DNA of 64,000 bases from contig NZ_LQBD01000039.1 in NCBI RefSeq assembly GCF_046630315.1, forward strand, positions 62,001 through 126,000. Reading direction: 5' to 3'. The stretch comes from Brucella anthropi_A (GTDB lineage Bacteria; Pseudomonadota; Alphaproteobacteria; Rhizobiales; Rhizobiaceae). Of this stretch, positions 1 through 8,683 are shown piece by piece. The notes under the pieces were generated by a model. The model was not told the origin of the DNA, ran no database searches, and saw only the letters and a program-made list of their open reading frames with translations. How positions within the stretch are numbered: position 1 is the first letter of the stretch; every line of letters begins with the position of its first letter. The position numbers and the translations under genes were made by a program.

Positions 1-918
1 CAGCGGCTTTCGGGCGAGTTTAATATCCGGCGTATCGCGCGCGGTGACACGGCACTTCTGGATGCGGCCTGGGCAAAGGAGGTGAAGGGCATTGCCAGCA
101 TGTCGAGCGTCGATGCGGCGCTGATCGACGCTTTGCCCAATCTTCAAATCATCGGCAATTTCGGTGTCGGCTACGATGCGGTGGATGCAAGACATGCTGC
201 TAGCCGCAATGTGATGGTCACGAACACGCCGGACGTGCTGACCGAAGAAGTGGCGGACACGACCATCGGCCTCCTGATCGACACGGTGCGCGAATTGTCG
301 AAATCGCAGGCATTCCTGCGCGCGGGCGACTGGGTGAAGGAGGGCCGCTATCCGCTGTCGCGGCTTTCGCTGCGCGGACGCAAGGTCGGCATTTTCGGGC
401 TTGGCCGCATCGGCAAGGCGGTTGCCCATCGCATTGAGGCCTTCGGCCTGCCGATTGCCTATCACAATCGCCGTCAGGCAACCGACGTGAACTATGATTA
501 TTATCCGAGCCTCAAGGCGCTTGCCGAGGCTGTCGACACGCTCATTCTGGTCGCGCCGGGCGGGGCGGAAACCGCGAAGGCCGTCAATGCCGAAATATTG
601 CAGGCGCTTGGGCCGGAAGGTGTGCTTATCAATATCGGGCGCGGCTCGGTGGTGGATGAAGAGGCGCTTGCCGAAGCGCTGCAAAAGGGCACGATTGCCG
701 CTGCCGGTCTCGATGTCTTTGCAAACGAGCCGCATGTGCCGCAGGCGCTCCTCGACGCGCCGAACACGGTTCTCCTGCCGCATATCGGCTCTGCCTCGGT
801 CCAGACCCGCCGCGCCATGGCCGATCTGGTGATCGACAATCTCATCGCGTGGTTCGACACCGGCTCGGCGCTGACGCCGGTGCCGGAGACGGTGCAGGTG
901 AAGAAGTTAAGGCAATAA
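1..918 (+). CDS. 2-hydroxyacid dehydrogenase (glyoxylate/hydroxypyruvate reductase type), 5'-truncated by window
   Basis: Cytoplasmic NAD(P)H-dependent reductase of 2-oxoacids, D-isomer-specific 2-hydroxyacid dehydrogenase family. The frame is open from base 1, so the start lies outside the window; 305 codons are visible. The Rossmann motif GLGRIG is near visible residue 132, and the family's catalytic Arg, Glu and His are seen at visible residues 214 (IGRGS), 243 (NEP) and 261 (PHIGS). Overall this fits the glyoxylate/hydroxypyruvate reductase branch, but the true substrate cannot be read from sequence. The C-terminus KKLRQ-stop is coded by DNA resembling the octamer repeat that follows. It converges with the amidotransferase-like gene ending at 1095. 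Confidence 0.85.
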   Translation, partial: QRLSGEFNIRRIARGDTALLDAAWAKEVKGIASMSSVDAALIDALPNLQIIGNFGVGYDAVDARHAASRNVMVTNTPDVLTEEVADTTIGLLIDTVRELSKSQAFLRAGDWVKEGRYPLSRLSLRGRKVGIFGLGRIGKAVAHRIEAFGLPIAYHNRRQATDVNYDYYPSLKALAEAVDTLILVAPGGAETAKAVNAEILQALGPEGVLINIGRGSVVDEEALAEALQKGTIAAAGLDVFANEPHVPQALLDAPNTVLLPHIGSASVQTRRAMADLVIDNLIAWFDTGSALTPVPETVQVKKLRQ

Positions 919-1105
919 GGCAGTAGGGCAGTAAGGCAGTATGTTAAGGGAATAGGGGAATAAGGGAGTAGGGGAGTATGTTTTGGTTGCGCATGACCGC
1001 GCCCACCATATTCTTCACTGCCCTACTGCCCTACTGCCCTACTGCCCTACTGCCCTACTGCCCTACTGCCCTACTGCCCTACTGCCCTACTGCCCTACTG
1101 CCCTA
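916..1105. repeat. Octamer tandem repeat locus 1 (11 x CTGCCCTA) with opposed degenerate octamers
   Basis: Positions 1018-1105 hold eleven exact copies of CTGCCCTA. On the left, roughly 916-978, are octamer-like units in the opposite orientation (GGCAGTAG, GGCAGTAA, then AAGGGAGT-like variants), so the transcript of either strand could fold into a large hairpin between two convergent genes. A second locus of the same build is at 11852-12015. Octamer VNTRs of this kind are used in Brucella MLVA typing; which typing locus this is, if any, I cannot say. Confidence 0.93.
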
Positions 1106-1853
1106 AACTATGCTCCCGCACGGCATTTCCAAACGCCTCGAATATCCTGCGGGAAGGGGCATCGGAATGCACCCAATATTCCGGGTGCCACTGGACGCCG
1201 ACGACAAATCCCTTTGCGTTTTTGACGGACACGGCTTCGATCGTGCCGTCTTCGGCCACGGCCTCGACTTCCAGCCGCGGGGCCAGCTTGTCGATGGCCT
1301 GACGGTGGACGGAGTTCACCCGCACGCTTTCTTCCTTCAGGATTCCGGCAAGGCATGAGTTCGGGTTGAGCTTGATCGGATGCTGGATTGCGAAGCGCTC
1401 GGCCTGGCTTTCGGATTCCGGTGCGCGGTGATCCATCCGGCCTTCGAGGTTCTGGATTTCGGTGGCGAGCGTGCCGCCCAGCGCGACGTTCAGCTCCTGT
1501 ATGCCGCGGCAGATCGCCAGCACCGGAACGCCCCTTTCGATTGCCGCGCGGATCAGCGGCAGCGATGTGGCGTCACGGGCATTGTCATAAGGCTCGAAAG
1601 CAGGGCCCGGCTCGACACCGTAGAGGGCAGGATGGACATTTGATTTGGAACCCGTGACAAGAACGCCGTCCACGGCATCCAGAATGGCGTCGAGGTCCAT
1701 TCTGTCGCCGAAACTCGGCACCAGCAGCGGCGTTACGCCCGCAACATCGATTGCCGCCGACAGATATTGCTGGGGTGCGGCGTGCCAGGTGTAGTTTTCA
1801 AACGGCTTCACATCGGTCGGCACGGCGACGAGAGGGCGAGAGATCTTGGGCAT
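1095..1853 (-). CDS. Gamma-glutamyl-gamma-aminobutyrate hydrolase family protein (class I glutamine amidotransferase-like)
   Basis: Predicted cytoplasmic hydrolase of gamma-glutamyl amides, PuuD/peptidase C26 family, 252 residues. The nucleophile elbow VLAICRGIQE puts the catalytic Cys near residue 115, and the His-Glu pair is in QWHPEYW near residue 227. The ATG at 1853 is chosen over an in-frame GTG 15 bases upstream because GGTGGAAA lies at ribosome-binding distance. The last codons (LGQ-stop) are coded by the first CTGCCCTA octamer. No other polyamine genes are adjacent, so a role in putrescine breakdown is only a family-based guess. Confidence 0.82.
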   Translation of the reverse strand: MPKISRPLVAVPTDVKPFENYTWHAAPQQYLSAAIDVAGVTPLLVPSFGDRMDLDAILDAVDGVLVTGSKSNVHPALYGVEPGPAFEPYDNARDATSLPLIRAAIERGVPVLAICRGIQELNVALGGTLATEIQNLEGRMDHRAPESESQAERFAIQHPIKLNPNSCLAGILKEESVRVNSVHRQAIDKLAPRLEVEAVAEDGTIEAVSVKNAKGFVVGVQWHPEYWVHSDAPSRRIFEAFGNAVREHSLGQ

Positions 1854-2063
1854 ACTGTTCGTTTCCACCAGTCGGATAATGCGCTTGTCTGCGTTGACAC
1901 TTACTTCTCCGCAATGGGCCGCGCAATCACGAACAGGTGTCGTCTTTCGGTCCGGTTTGTCTTCCTTCTGTGTATTGTGTCGATTTGAACCGATTTTTGC
2001 GTTCCGGCATGGTTCAAATGCTGCTTCCGATAATCTAGCAATGACAAAGACGGATTGGCAGTT

Positions 2064-2070
2064 GGGGGGG
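2064..2070 (+). repeat. Run of seven G just upstream of the SDR gene start
   Basis: A homopolymeric G tract sits four bases before the ATG at 2074 and overlaps the place where a Shine-Dalgarno sequence would be. It probably acts as the ribosome-binding site; length variation could alter translation, but this is speculative. Confidence 0.5.
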
Positions 2071-2073
2071 TAA

Positions 2074-2823
2074 ATGACTGACGATCAGCTTTTCTCCGTC
2101 AGGGGCAAGGTTATTGCCGTGACGGGCGGGTCTTCGGGGTTGGGGCTCAGAATGGTTCATGTGCTGGCCCGGCATGGCGCGCGGGTGATTTCAATCTCGC
2201 GCACACATGCGGGCGACAGCCTTTGTCCATCCGGCGGCGAAGTGCTGGAAATCATGGCCGATGTCACCGAGCCCGATGCAATCACAAGCGCTTTCGACGA
2301 GGCGGAAGCGCGCTTCGGGCCGATAACGACATTGTTCAACAATGCCGGCGTCGCCCGCATGGCGCGCGCGCTCGACACGACGCGCGACATGCTGGAACAT
2401 ATATTCGAGGTCAATGTCGCGGGCGCCTTTTTCGTGGCGCAGGAGGCCGCGCGCCGCATGATCGGGCGCGGCAGGGGCGGCTCCATCGTCAATACGACCA
2501 GCATTCTGGGCGAGCGTCCGCAGAAGGGTGCGGCCGCCTATTCCATGTCCAAGGCCTGCATGACTCAGATGACCAAGGCGCTGGCGCTGGAATGGGCCGC
2601 GCACGATATTCGCGTCAATGCAATCTCGCCGGGGTGGTTTCCGACCCGAATCAACGAGGAACATCTGCAAGGCCCGGCTGGCGGCTATTTCAGGGGGCGA
2701 AACCCGATGCGGCGCCTCGGCGAGCCGCAGGATCTCGACGGGATCGTGCTGATGCTGGCATCCGATGCAAGCCGCTACATGACCGGTTCCATCATCACCG
2801 TCGATGGGGGGCATCAACTCTGA
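2074..2823 (+). CDS. SDR family oxidoreductase
   Basis: Cytoplasmic NAD(P)-dependent short-chain dehydrogenase/reductase of the classical type, 249 residues. The cofactor motif TGGSSGLG is near residue 17, the NNAG motif near 90, the catalytic YSMSK near 158, and the C-terminal signature ends ITVDGG. It resembles 3-oxoacyl-ACP reductase/gluconate dehydrogenase-like SDRs, but the substrate is unknown. The gene stands alone, divergent from the amidotransferase-like gene, with a G7 tract as likely ribosome-binding site. Confidence 0.85.
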   Translation: MTDDQLFSVRGKVIAVTGGSSGLGLRMVHVLARHGARVISISRTHAGDSLCPSGGEVLEIMADVTEPDAITSAFDEAEARFGPITTLFNNAGVARMARALDTTRDMLEHIFEVNVAGAFFVAQEAARRMIGRGRGGSIVNTTSILGERPQKGAAAYSMSKACMTQMTKALALEWAAHDIRVNAISPGWFPTRINEEHLQGPAGGYFRGRNPMRRLGEPQDLDGIVLMLASDASRYMTGSIITVDGGHQL

Positions 2824-3266
2824 CCGTTAATTTCCGTGGGCCGGGCTGGCAGAACAGGGGTTTCCTCCGGCAGGAGAGGGGGCTGGCGGGGGAATGTCCA
2901 TTTCGGCTGATCCGGATCAATTCTCCAGGCCGCAAAAACTAACCTGCCTCTGTTCTGCGTCTGACGCAATTTCACTAATATTGGGGCGCTTGCGCCATGT
3001 ATGTCCGTGGCTTTCATTGCATTTCGGGGGGATGTATCTGTGGTTTTCCTTGAAAATTATCTGAACAATTCTTGCGCTGGTCGTCATCACAGCTTGCGGG
3101 ACGATGGGCCTTCCGGTCTGATCGAATCGGATTGGTGCATCTCAACCTTTTGTTTTTACGCGCATCTTATCCGAAAACCGTTTCGCACTTTTCGAGATAT
3201 GCTCTCATATCCCGAAAGATATTTTTAAATCATTAGTGCGATAGTGCCTCCCCATATAAGGGATGA
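2824..3266. other. Intergenic stretch without a convincing gene
   Basis: About 440 bases between the SDR gene and the GGDEF-EAL gene. Short open frames here have no recognisable family and no good ribosome-binding site. The right half contains a palindromic repeat element (about 3121-3204); the last 60 bases are AT-rich and probably hold the promoter of the GGDEF-EAL gene. Confidence 0.6.
3121..3204 (-). repeat. Palindromic repeat element (composite family), copy 1
   Basis: Shares the core CGCATCTTATCC-AAAACCG-TTC-CACTTTTCG with the copies at 18702-18800 and, in reverse orientation, at 17098-17205, 46472-46510 and 62644-62682. It looks like the short palindromic elements (Bru-RS type) described in Brucella; identity with that named family was not checked. 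Confidence 0.65.
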
Positions 3267-5573
3267 ATGCATCGAATGTGGCAAAGCCGTAAACCTGAGA
3301 TACCTGCGGATGTGCGGCTATCTTTTCTCAGAGCGCTGTATGGCAATCGTACGACGCTCTGGTTCGGTTTGCTTGCGCATGTCGTCGCCTGCGTCGTCAT
3401 CTATGTGAAAACCGAAAACTGGTGTTATCTGGCCTTTGCCGGTGTCTTCACGGTCATCGCGGTCGTGCGCATTTTCGACATGCACAAGTTCGATCAGGCA
3501 AGGCAGCAGTCGCTTTCCCATGCCGATCTGGCCCGCTGGGAAACGCGCTATCTGATCGGCGCTTCCGCCGTCTGCCTGACGCTCGGCATGCTGTGCTTCT
3601 TTTCAAGCTTCGTGCTTCGGGATTCCTTCGCCGAACTTGCCAGCCTGACCGTGCTGCTTGCTTCGGTCGTCTCCATCGTGGGCCGCAACTATGCATCGGC
3701 AAAAGCCGTCATCCTGATGTCGGCCTGCACGCTCATCCCGGTTCTGGCCGGGCTCATTCTGGCGGGCACGCCGTTCCATGTCATCATCGGCCTGCTGCTG
3801 ATCCCGTATTTCCTGTCCAATATCCAGATGGCCAACGGCCTGCGCGAGTTCCTCTTTGCCGCGGTCATGGGCAAGCGGCGCCTGTCCATCGTGGCCGGGC
3901 GTTTCGATGCGGCGCTCAACAACATGCCGCAGGGCCTTTTGATGTTCGACAGCCAGCAGCGCATCGCGGTCATCAACAACAAGGCCAAGGCGATGCTCAA
4001 GATCGCCGAGCATACCAAGCTGCATGGCCGCAAGCTCGATGTGCTGCTGCGCTATTGCGCCAAGAAGGGCCTGTTTCCGCAGAACGACCTGAAAAGCGTG
4101 CATGTGCGCATGCAGGATCTTCTGCTCGGCAAACGCACCCGCGATATTTTCCATCTCGCCAATCACCGTTACATCGAATGTATCGGCAACCAGACCCTCA
4201 ATGAGGGCGCGGTGCTGATGTTCGAGGATGTGACGCAGCGCGTGGAAGCGGAAGCCCGCATCCAGCACATGGCGCGCTATGACGGCCTGACCGGCCTGCC
4301 GAACCGCACCTATTTCGAGACGATGGTGCGCTCCATCCGGGCCCAGCAGGAAAAGAACACGCTGGCCGCGCTCATCGTCATCGACATCAACCATTTCAAG
4401 CATGTCAACGACACGCTCGGCCACCATACCGGCGACGTGCTGCTGCGCCTGTTTGCGGAGCGGCTCAGCTCGATCGAGCCGCAGCGCTTCATCGCATCGC
4501 GCTTCGGCGGCGACGAGTTCGTGGTGTTTGTGTTCAACCTGGCGAGCGAGGCCGATATTGCCGGCGTCATGGACCATATCATCGCCGTTGCGACCGGCGT
4601 TTACGATCTCGACGGCGATCAGGTGCATATCGATATCAGCGCGGGCGTCGCGATTGAAAATATCGAAAAATGCGATGTCGGCAGCATGCATATCAAGGCC
4701 GACCTGGCGCTCTACGAAGCCAAGATGAGGGAGGACCAGCCCTGGTCCGTCTTCGTCGATGCGATGGACACCCGTTATCGCGGACGCCAGAAGCTCAAGG
4801 CCGATTTGCGCCTTGCCATCAGGCATGGCGAGATCAAGGTCGTCTATCAGCCCATCGTCAGCGCGCAGTCGCTGCGGGTCGTCGCCTGTGAGGCGCTGGC
4901 GCGGTGGGAGCATCCCGAGCTCGGTTTCGTGCCGCCGGCCGAGTTCATTCCGCTCGCGGAAGAAATGGGCATCATCACCGATATCACCCGCTTCATGCTG
5001 GACAAGGCCTGCGCCGACTGCCTGTCATGGGGCGACCGGATCGGGGTTTCCGTCAATCTGTCGGCCATCGATCTGAAGAGCAATGACATTGCCCGCGACA
5101 TTGCCAATGCCTTGCAGAAATCGGGACTTCCGGCTCACCGCCTGGAAGTGGAGGTGACGGAAAGCGCGATCATCTCCGACCGCAACAAGACGTCCATGGT
5201 CTTGCAGCGGCTGAAAAATGCCGGGATCAATATCGCTCTCGACGATTTCGGAACCGGCTATTCCAGCCTCAGCTATCTCAACACCCTGCCGCTGACCAAG
5301 GTGAAGGTGGATCGCTCCTTCGTGCGGGATATCACCAGCGACCGGCGCTCGCTGATGCTGCTACGCGGCGTCACCCAGCTTTCGCACGAGCTTGGGCTGG
5401 GCGTCACGGTCGAGGGCGTCGAAACCGAGGAACAGCTTGCGCTGATCCGCGTGGCGGCGGGCGCCGATCTGGTTCAGGGTTTTCTGCTGGGCATGCCGGT
5501 GCCGGTCGAGGCGATCTGCGCCCTGACCGCGAAATCCGCGCCGCGCCGCGATGCCGGGCGAACCGTGGCCTGA
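3267..5573 (+). CDS. Membrane GGDEF-EAL protein (putative diguanylate cyclase/phosphodiesterase)
   Basis: Predicted inner-membrane enzyme of cyclic-di-GMP turnover, 768 residues. Residues about 25-195 contain four to five hydrophobic segments, followed by a PAS-like region (about 210-330), a GGDEF domain with intact active-site motif GGDEF at 414-418, and an EAL domain starting EALARW at 542 with later motifs DDFGTGYSSL and KVDRSFV. Because both motifs are complete the protein could make or destroy c-di-GMP; the direction cannot be decided from sequence. No RxxD inhibitory site was identified with certainty. The gene is monocistronic. Confidence 0.9.
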   Translation: MHRMWQSRKPEIPADVRLSFLRALYGNRTTLWFGLLAHVVACVVIYVKTENWCYLAFAGVFTVIAVVRIFDMHKFDQARQQSLSHADLARWETRYLIGASAVCLTLGMLCFFSSFVLRDSFAELASLTVLLASVVSIVGRNYASAKAVILMSACTLIPVLAGLILAGTPFHVIIGLLLIPYFLSNIQMANGLREFLFAAVMGKRRLSIVAGRFDAALNNMPQGLLMFDSQQRIAVINNKAKAMLKIAEHTKLHGRKLDVLLRYCAKKGLFPQNDLKSVHVRMQDLLLGKRTRDIFHLANHRYIECIGNQTLNEGAVLMFEDVTQRVEAEARIQHMARYDGLTGLPNRTYFETMVRSIRAQQEKNTLAALIVIDINHFKHVNDTLGHHTGDVLLRLFAERLSSIEPQRFIASRFGGDEFVVFVFNLASEADIAGVMDHIIAVATGVYDLDGDQVHIDISAGVAIENIEKCDVGSMHIKADLALYEAKMREDQPWSVFVDAMDTRYRGRQKLKADLRLAIRHGEIKVVYQPIVSAQSLRVVACEALARWEHPELGFVPPAEFIPLAEEMGIITDITRFMLDKACADCLSWGDRIGVSVNLSAIDLKSNDIARDIANALQKSGLPAHRLEVEVTESAIISDRNKTSMVLQRLKNAGINIALDDFGTGYSSLSYLNTLPLTKVKVDRSFVRDITSDRRSLMLLRGVTQLSHELGLGVTVEGVETEEQLALIRVAAGADLVQGFLLGMPVPVEAICALTAKSAPRRDAGRTVA

Positions 5574-5592
5574 ATTTTCAGCCCCCGGCATC
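5550..5592 (+). terminator. Possible terminator hairpin after the GGDEF-EAL gene
   Basis: GATGCCGGG (5550-5558) pairs with CCCGGCATC (5584-5592), enclosing the stop codon, and is followed by a pyrimidine-rich stretch CTTTCTCTTT. The loop is long (25 bases), so the call is tentative. Confidence 0.4.
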
Positions 5593-5854
5593 CTTTCTCT
5601 TTGCGATCCATGGGTCTTGCGGGGCCGTCGCCAGCCGTCGCAGCCAAAGCGGGGCAGCGCTGTCGTGCCTGCGGCGCCTGATGTCGCGATGATGCTTATG
5701 GCGCTCACCGAAATTTGAATATAAGCAAAATAATAGGGGTATTTTATGATATGAATATCGTGCTCTTATCGCTTCAGGAGGAGGTATATAAGTATTCGAT
5801 AATATCAATATGAGAAATGACTTAAATTTAAGTTACTAACTAAAAGGGGAGGCG

Positions 5855-7075
5855 ATGAAGCAATTTTATCGTTATGGCATGTATACTTTGATCGGACTTG
5901 TCCTTATTGCCGGTGCGGGCACTGCCGTATTCTGGAAAAAGATCCATCAAACATGGGCGGTCTATCAATATGCGCAGGTGTTCAAGCCCGCGCACATTTT
6001 TGAAAACTTCCGCAGTCTTTATAAAATGTATCCGTCCGTGCGCATCCCGCATGAGGGCGCGGTCAGCGAGCTTGCCGTGGCGGAGCGGCCCTTGCCGGAA
6101 ACTTTCGTCTACAAGGGCGAAACCCGCAAGCTTTCCGACTGGCTCAAGCGCGGCGGCACAACCGGCTTCATCGTCCTGAAGGACGGGGTGATCGTGCACG
6201 AGGAATATGACCACGGCAACAGCGCGGCCACGCAGGCAATCGCTTTTTCCCTGTCGAAATCCTTTGTGTCCTTTCTGATCGGCAATGCCGTCAACGACGG
6301 CCTGATCGACATCAACCAGCCGGTGGATCGCTATGCGCCCGTGCTGGCCGAGGGCGGCTATAAGGGCGTCACGGTGAAGAATGTGATGCAGATGGCGTCC
6401 GGCATCGGCTTCAACGAAGATTATGGCGATCTCAATTCCGATATCGTGCGCTATGCGGCCGAACTCCTGACGGGTTCGATCGCCAAATTCACGGCGCATC
6501 TCAAGAATGAACGCCCGCAGGGCGCCGACAGCCATTATGTTTCGGCGGATACGCAGGTGCTCGGCCTGGTGCTGGAGGGCGCGACCGGCATTCCGCTGCA
6601 GGATTATTTCGAGGACCGGCTGTGGTCGAAGCTCGGCGCCGAGGCGGATGCCTATTGGCTGGTCGATCCGACCGGGGAAGTCGCGGCGGCGGCGGGCCTG
6701 AATGCCGTGCTTAGAGATTATGCGCGTTTCGGCCAGCTCTATCTCGATGAGGGCCGCAACTTCAAGGGCGAGCAGCTTGTGCCGGCCAAATGGGTGCATG
6801 ATTCGGTGACGCCGGATGCGCCTTACCTGATGCCGGGCCGCAAGAATGACGCCTTTGGCAAGATCCCCTTCGGCTATGGCTATCAATGGTGGACGCCGGT
6901 TGACTGGCAGGGCGACTATTGCGCGGTCGGCATCTATGGGCAGTTCATTTATGTCAATCCGGCAAGGCGCGTGGTGATCGCCAAGACCTCCGCGCAAGCC
7001 AGCTATAATGTCGACGGGCAGGCGATGAAGGACGAATCCATGCACGCATTTCAGGCCATCGCCAATGCGCTTTGA
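5855..7075 (+). CDS. Serine hydrolase, class C beta-lactamase / penicillin-binding-protein-like fold
   Basis: Predicted membrane-anchored, periplasm-facing serine hydrolase, 406 residues. An N-terminal hydrophobic segment (residues 10-27) acts as signal anchor. The SxxK motif is SLSK with Ser132 and Lys135, and a candidate second motif YVS is at 228-230. The pattern resembles the 6-aminohexanoate-dimer hydrolase/esterase branch of the beta-lactamase family rather than true beta-lactamases. Start chosen for AAAAGGGGAGG at ideal spacing. A good terminator follows at 7107-7131. Substrate unknown. Confidence 0.8.
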   Translation: MKQFYRYGMYTLIGLVLIAGAGTAVFWKKIHQTWAVYQYAQVFKPAHIFENFRSLYKMYPSVRIPHEGAVSELAVAERPLPETFVYKGETRKLSDWLKRGGTTGFIVLKDGVIVHEEYDHGNSAATQAIAFSLSKSFVSFLIGNAVNDGLIDINQPVDRYAPVLAEGGYKGVTVKNVMQMASGIGFNEDYGDLNSDIVRYAAELLTGSIAKFTAHLKNERPQGADSHYVSADTQVLGLVLEGATGIPLQDYFEDRLWSKLGAEADAYWLVDPTGEVAAAAGLNAVLRDYARFGQLYLDEGRNFKGEQLVPAKWVHDSVTPDAPYLMPGRKNDAFGKIPFGYGYQWWTPVDWQGDYCAVGIYGQFIYVNPARRVVIAKTSAQASYNVDGQAMKDESMHAFQAIANAL

Positions 7076-7106
7076 AACCCCGTTTCCAAATTGAGGCGAA
7101 ATGGTG

Positions 7107-7131
7107 AAATGGCCCTTAAAGCGGGCCATTT
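7107..7131 (+). terminator. Rho-independent terminator after the serine hydrolase gene
   Basis: AAATGGCCC (7107-7115) and GGGCCATTT (7123-7131) form a perfect 9-bp stem with a 7-base loop, ending in a short T run. Confidence 0.75.
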
Positions 7132-7292
7132 TGCATTTCCGGCCGGTTCAATGCGCAAAAGGGCGCGGTCAATTGTGTCGACGCCATGTCGATTGTCGGG
7201 CAATAAGATGGCGAGGCCCGAAGTTATATCTTTACACGCTGTTAAAGGCGCATATTCTGCGCACTGATTTGTGGGGTGCGGAAATCAATTAC

Positions 7293-8039
7293 ATGACGAA
7301 TACGGCTGTTACAGGCGATAGACCGCCATTGTCCAATTTCGCGCGGCAGCTGTTGCAATTTCTCGACCGGGTGGAATATCGCCGCATCGTTCATGCGGAG
7401 GATCTGGAGGAAATCGGCCGTCTGCGCTACCGTTCCTATCGCACGCGCAATGTGATGCACGAGGCGGAAGTGCCGTCCATCGTGGATGATATCGACCGCG
7501 ACAGCCACGCCTTCGTCTATGGCGTGCATGTGGATGGGCAACTGGTCAGCACACTGCGCATCCATCACATCACGCCGGATCATCGTCGCGGCACGAGCTA
7601 TGCGCTTTTCCCGGATATTCTCGACCCGCTGCTCAACAGCGGCATGCGTTTTGTCGATCCGACCCGCTTTGCCGCCGATCCGGAACTGTTGAGCGAATAT
7701 CCGGCCATTCCCTATATCACCTTGCGCATCGCGGCGATGGCGTCGGAGTTTTTCGCGGCGGATCAATGCCTTGCCTCGGTCAAGCCGGAACATATGGCGT
7801 TCTACAAGCGCATTTTCGGCACCTCCGTCATGGCGGATGCGCGCGAACATGAGGGCTATGGGATCAGGGTCGGGCTTGGCGCCGCGCCCATCCGCAATAT
7901 CCGCGATGCGGTGGCCGTGCGCTTTCCCTTCTTCAAGTCGCAGCCGCATGAGCGCCGCGCCATGTTTACCGACATGCATGGCAGCACCGTGCCGCTGACA
8001 ATCCTGCCGACCGCGAAATATACCGGTCTCGGCGTATGA
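7293..8039 (+). CDS. GNAT-fold acyltransferase related to FeeM / acyl-homoserine-lactone synthases
   Basis: A 248-residue cytoplasmic protein. Its early region carries LRYRSYRTRN, then an acidic stretch, the strand VSTLRIHH and the segment MRFVDPTRFA, an arrangement like LuxI-type autoinducer synthases and the N-acyl amino acid synthase FeeM, which transfer an acyl chain from acyl-ACP. The open frame extends upstream to an ATG at 7101, but that part overlaps the preceding terminator and looks non-coding; ATG 7293 (MTNTA) is preferred, although its ribosome-binding site is weak. No LuxR-type gene lies nearby. Product unknown. Confidence 0.65.
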   Translation: MTNTAVTGDRPPLSNFARQLLQFLDRVEYRRIVHAEDLEEIGRLRYRSYRTRNVMHEAEVPSIVDDIDRDSHAFVYGVHVDGQLVSTLRIHHITPDHRRGTSYALFPDILDPLLNSGMRFVDPTRFAADPELLSEYPAIPYITLRIAAMASEFFAADQCLASVKPEHMAFYKRIFGTSVMADAREHEGYGIRVGLGAAPIRNIRDAVAVRFPFFKSQPHERRAMFTDMHGSTVPLTILPTAKYTGLGV

Positions 8040-8238
8040 GTTTAAACAATTAAATATAGCCAGAAGGGTGGTTTGGCTTTACGAAGATTGCGCAACCGCC
8101 TTGTGCGGAGAGAGGGAAGCTGCGACGAAAAGCCTTGCTTTCGAGGCTCGGGTTTATTCGGTCGCACATTGAAGATTGCAGGCATTTTCGCTTAGACTGA
8201 CGGTCTATGGGCGGAAATTCCGAATGGGTGGAACAAAA

Positions 8239-8463
8239 ATGGCAGAACATCATACAACGGCTCCGGCTGAACTTGGCGCACCGATGGACTATGCCGAGCA
8301 TGAGAAAACTTATGCCGGTTTTGCGGGTCTGGTTAAATGGGCCACGGTGGCGCTTGTTGCCCTTATGATTGCCATGGCGTTCGGCTTTTTTGCTGGTGGT
8401 TTTTTCTCCGCGACCGTTCTTTTCATTCTCGTCTGCGTCGCTGCCTGGTTCATTCTTTCGTGA
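8239..8463 (+). CDS. aa3-type cytochrome c oxidase subunit IV-like small membrane protein
   Basis: A 74-residue protein with a soluble, acidic N-terminus containing MDYAEHEKTYAGF, a motif typical of the bacterial aa3 oxidase subunit IV family, followed by two closely spaced hydrophobic segments (about 32-50 and 53-72). It would sit in the inner membrane next to cytochrome oxidase, whose main genes are not here. ATG 8239 (MAEHH) is chosen over upstream in-frame ATGs because family members begin this way. Confidence 0.75.
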   Translation: MAEHHTTAPAELGAPMDYAEHEKTYAGFAGLVKWATVALVALMIAMAFGFFAGGFFSATVLFILVCVAAWFILS

Positions 8464-8470
8464 CCGCCGC

Positions 8471-8492
8471 CGCCGGATGGAGCCATCCGGCG
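8471..8492 (+). terminator. Perfect hairpin after the subunit IV gene
   Basis: CGCCGGATGG and CCATCCGGCG form a 10-bp perfect stem with a 2-base loop, eight bases after the stop codon. There is no T tract, so it is a terminator-like or 3'-end stabilising hairpin rather than a classical terminator. Confidence 0.6.
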
Positions 8493-8683
8493 CGGTATCG
8501 CTGAACTGAAGCGCGAACCGGGATCAAACCGCACGATTTGATCGAATGCCTTGGCATGGAGTACCGTGCCGGGGGTTTATGCATGTCTGTAGTTCAGTCA
8601 TTTTAAAATTGCTTCTTCCCGGAAGCTCGCATTGTGCATGACCGGGATCGACCCCGGAAGACCACCACGAAAGGGAAACCAGC

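Noticed and set aside
1018..1105. Repeat array considered as a CRISPR
   Set aside because: Units are only 8 bases, contiguous, without spacers or cas genes.
3001..3228. 75-codon plus-strand frame before the GGDEF-EAL gene
   Set aside because: Overlaps a repeat element, lacks a ribosome-binding site and has no recognisable features.
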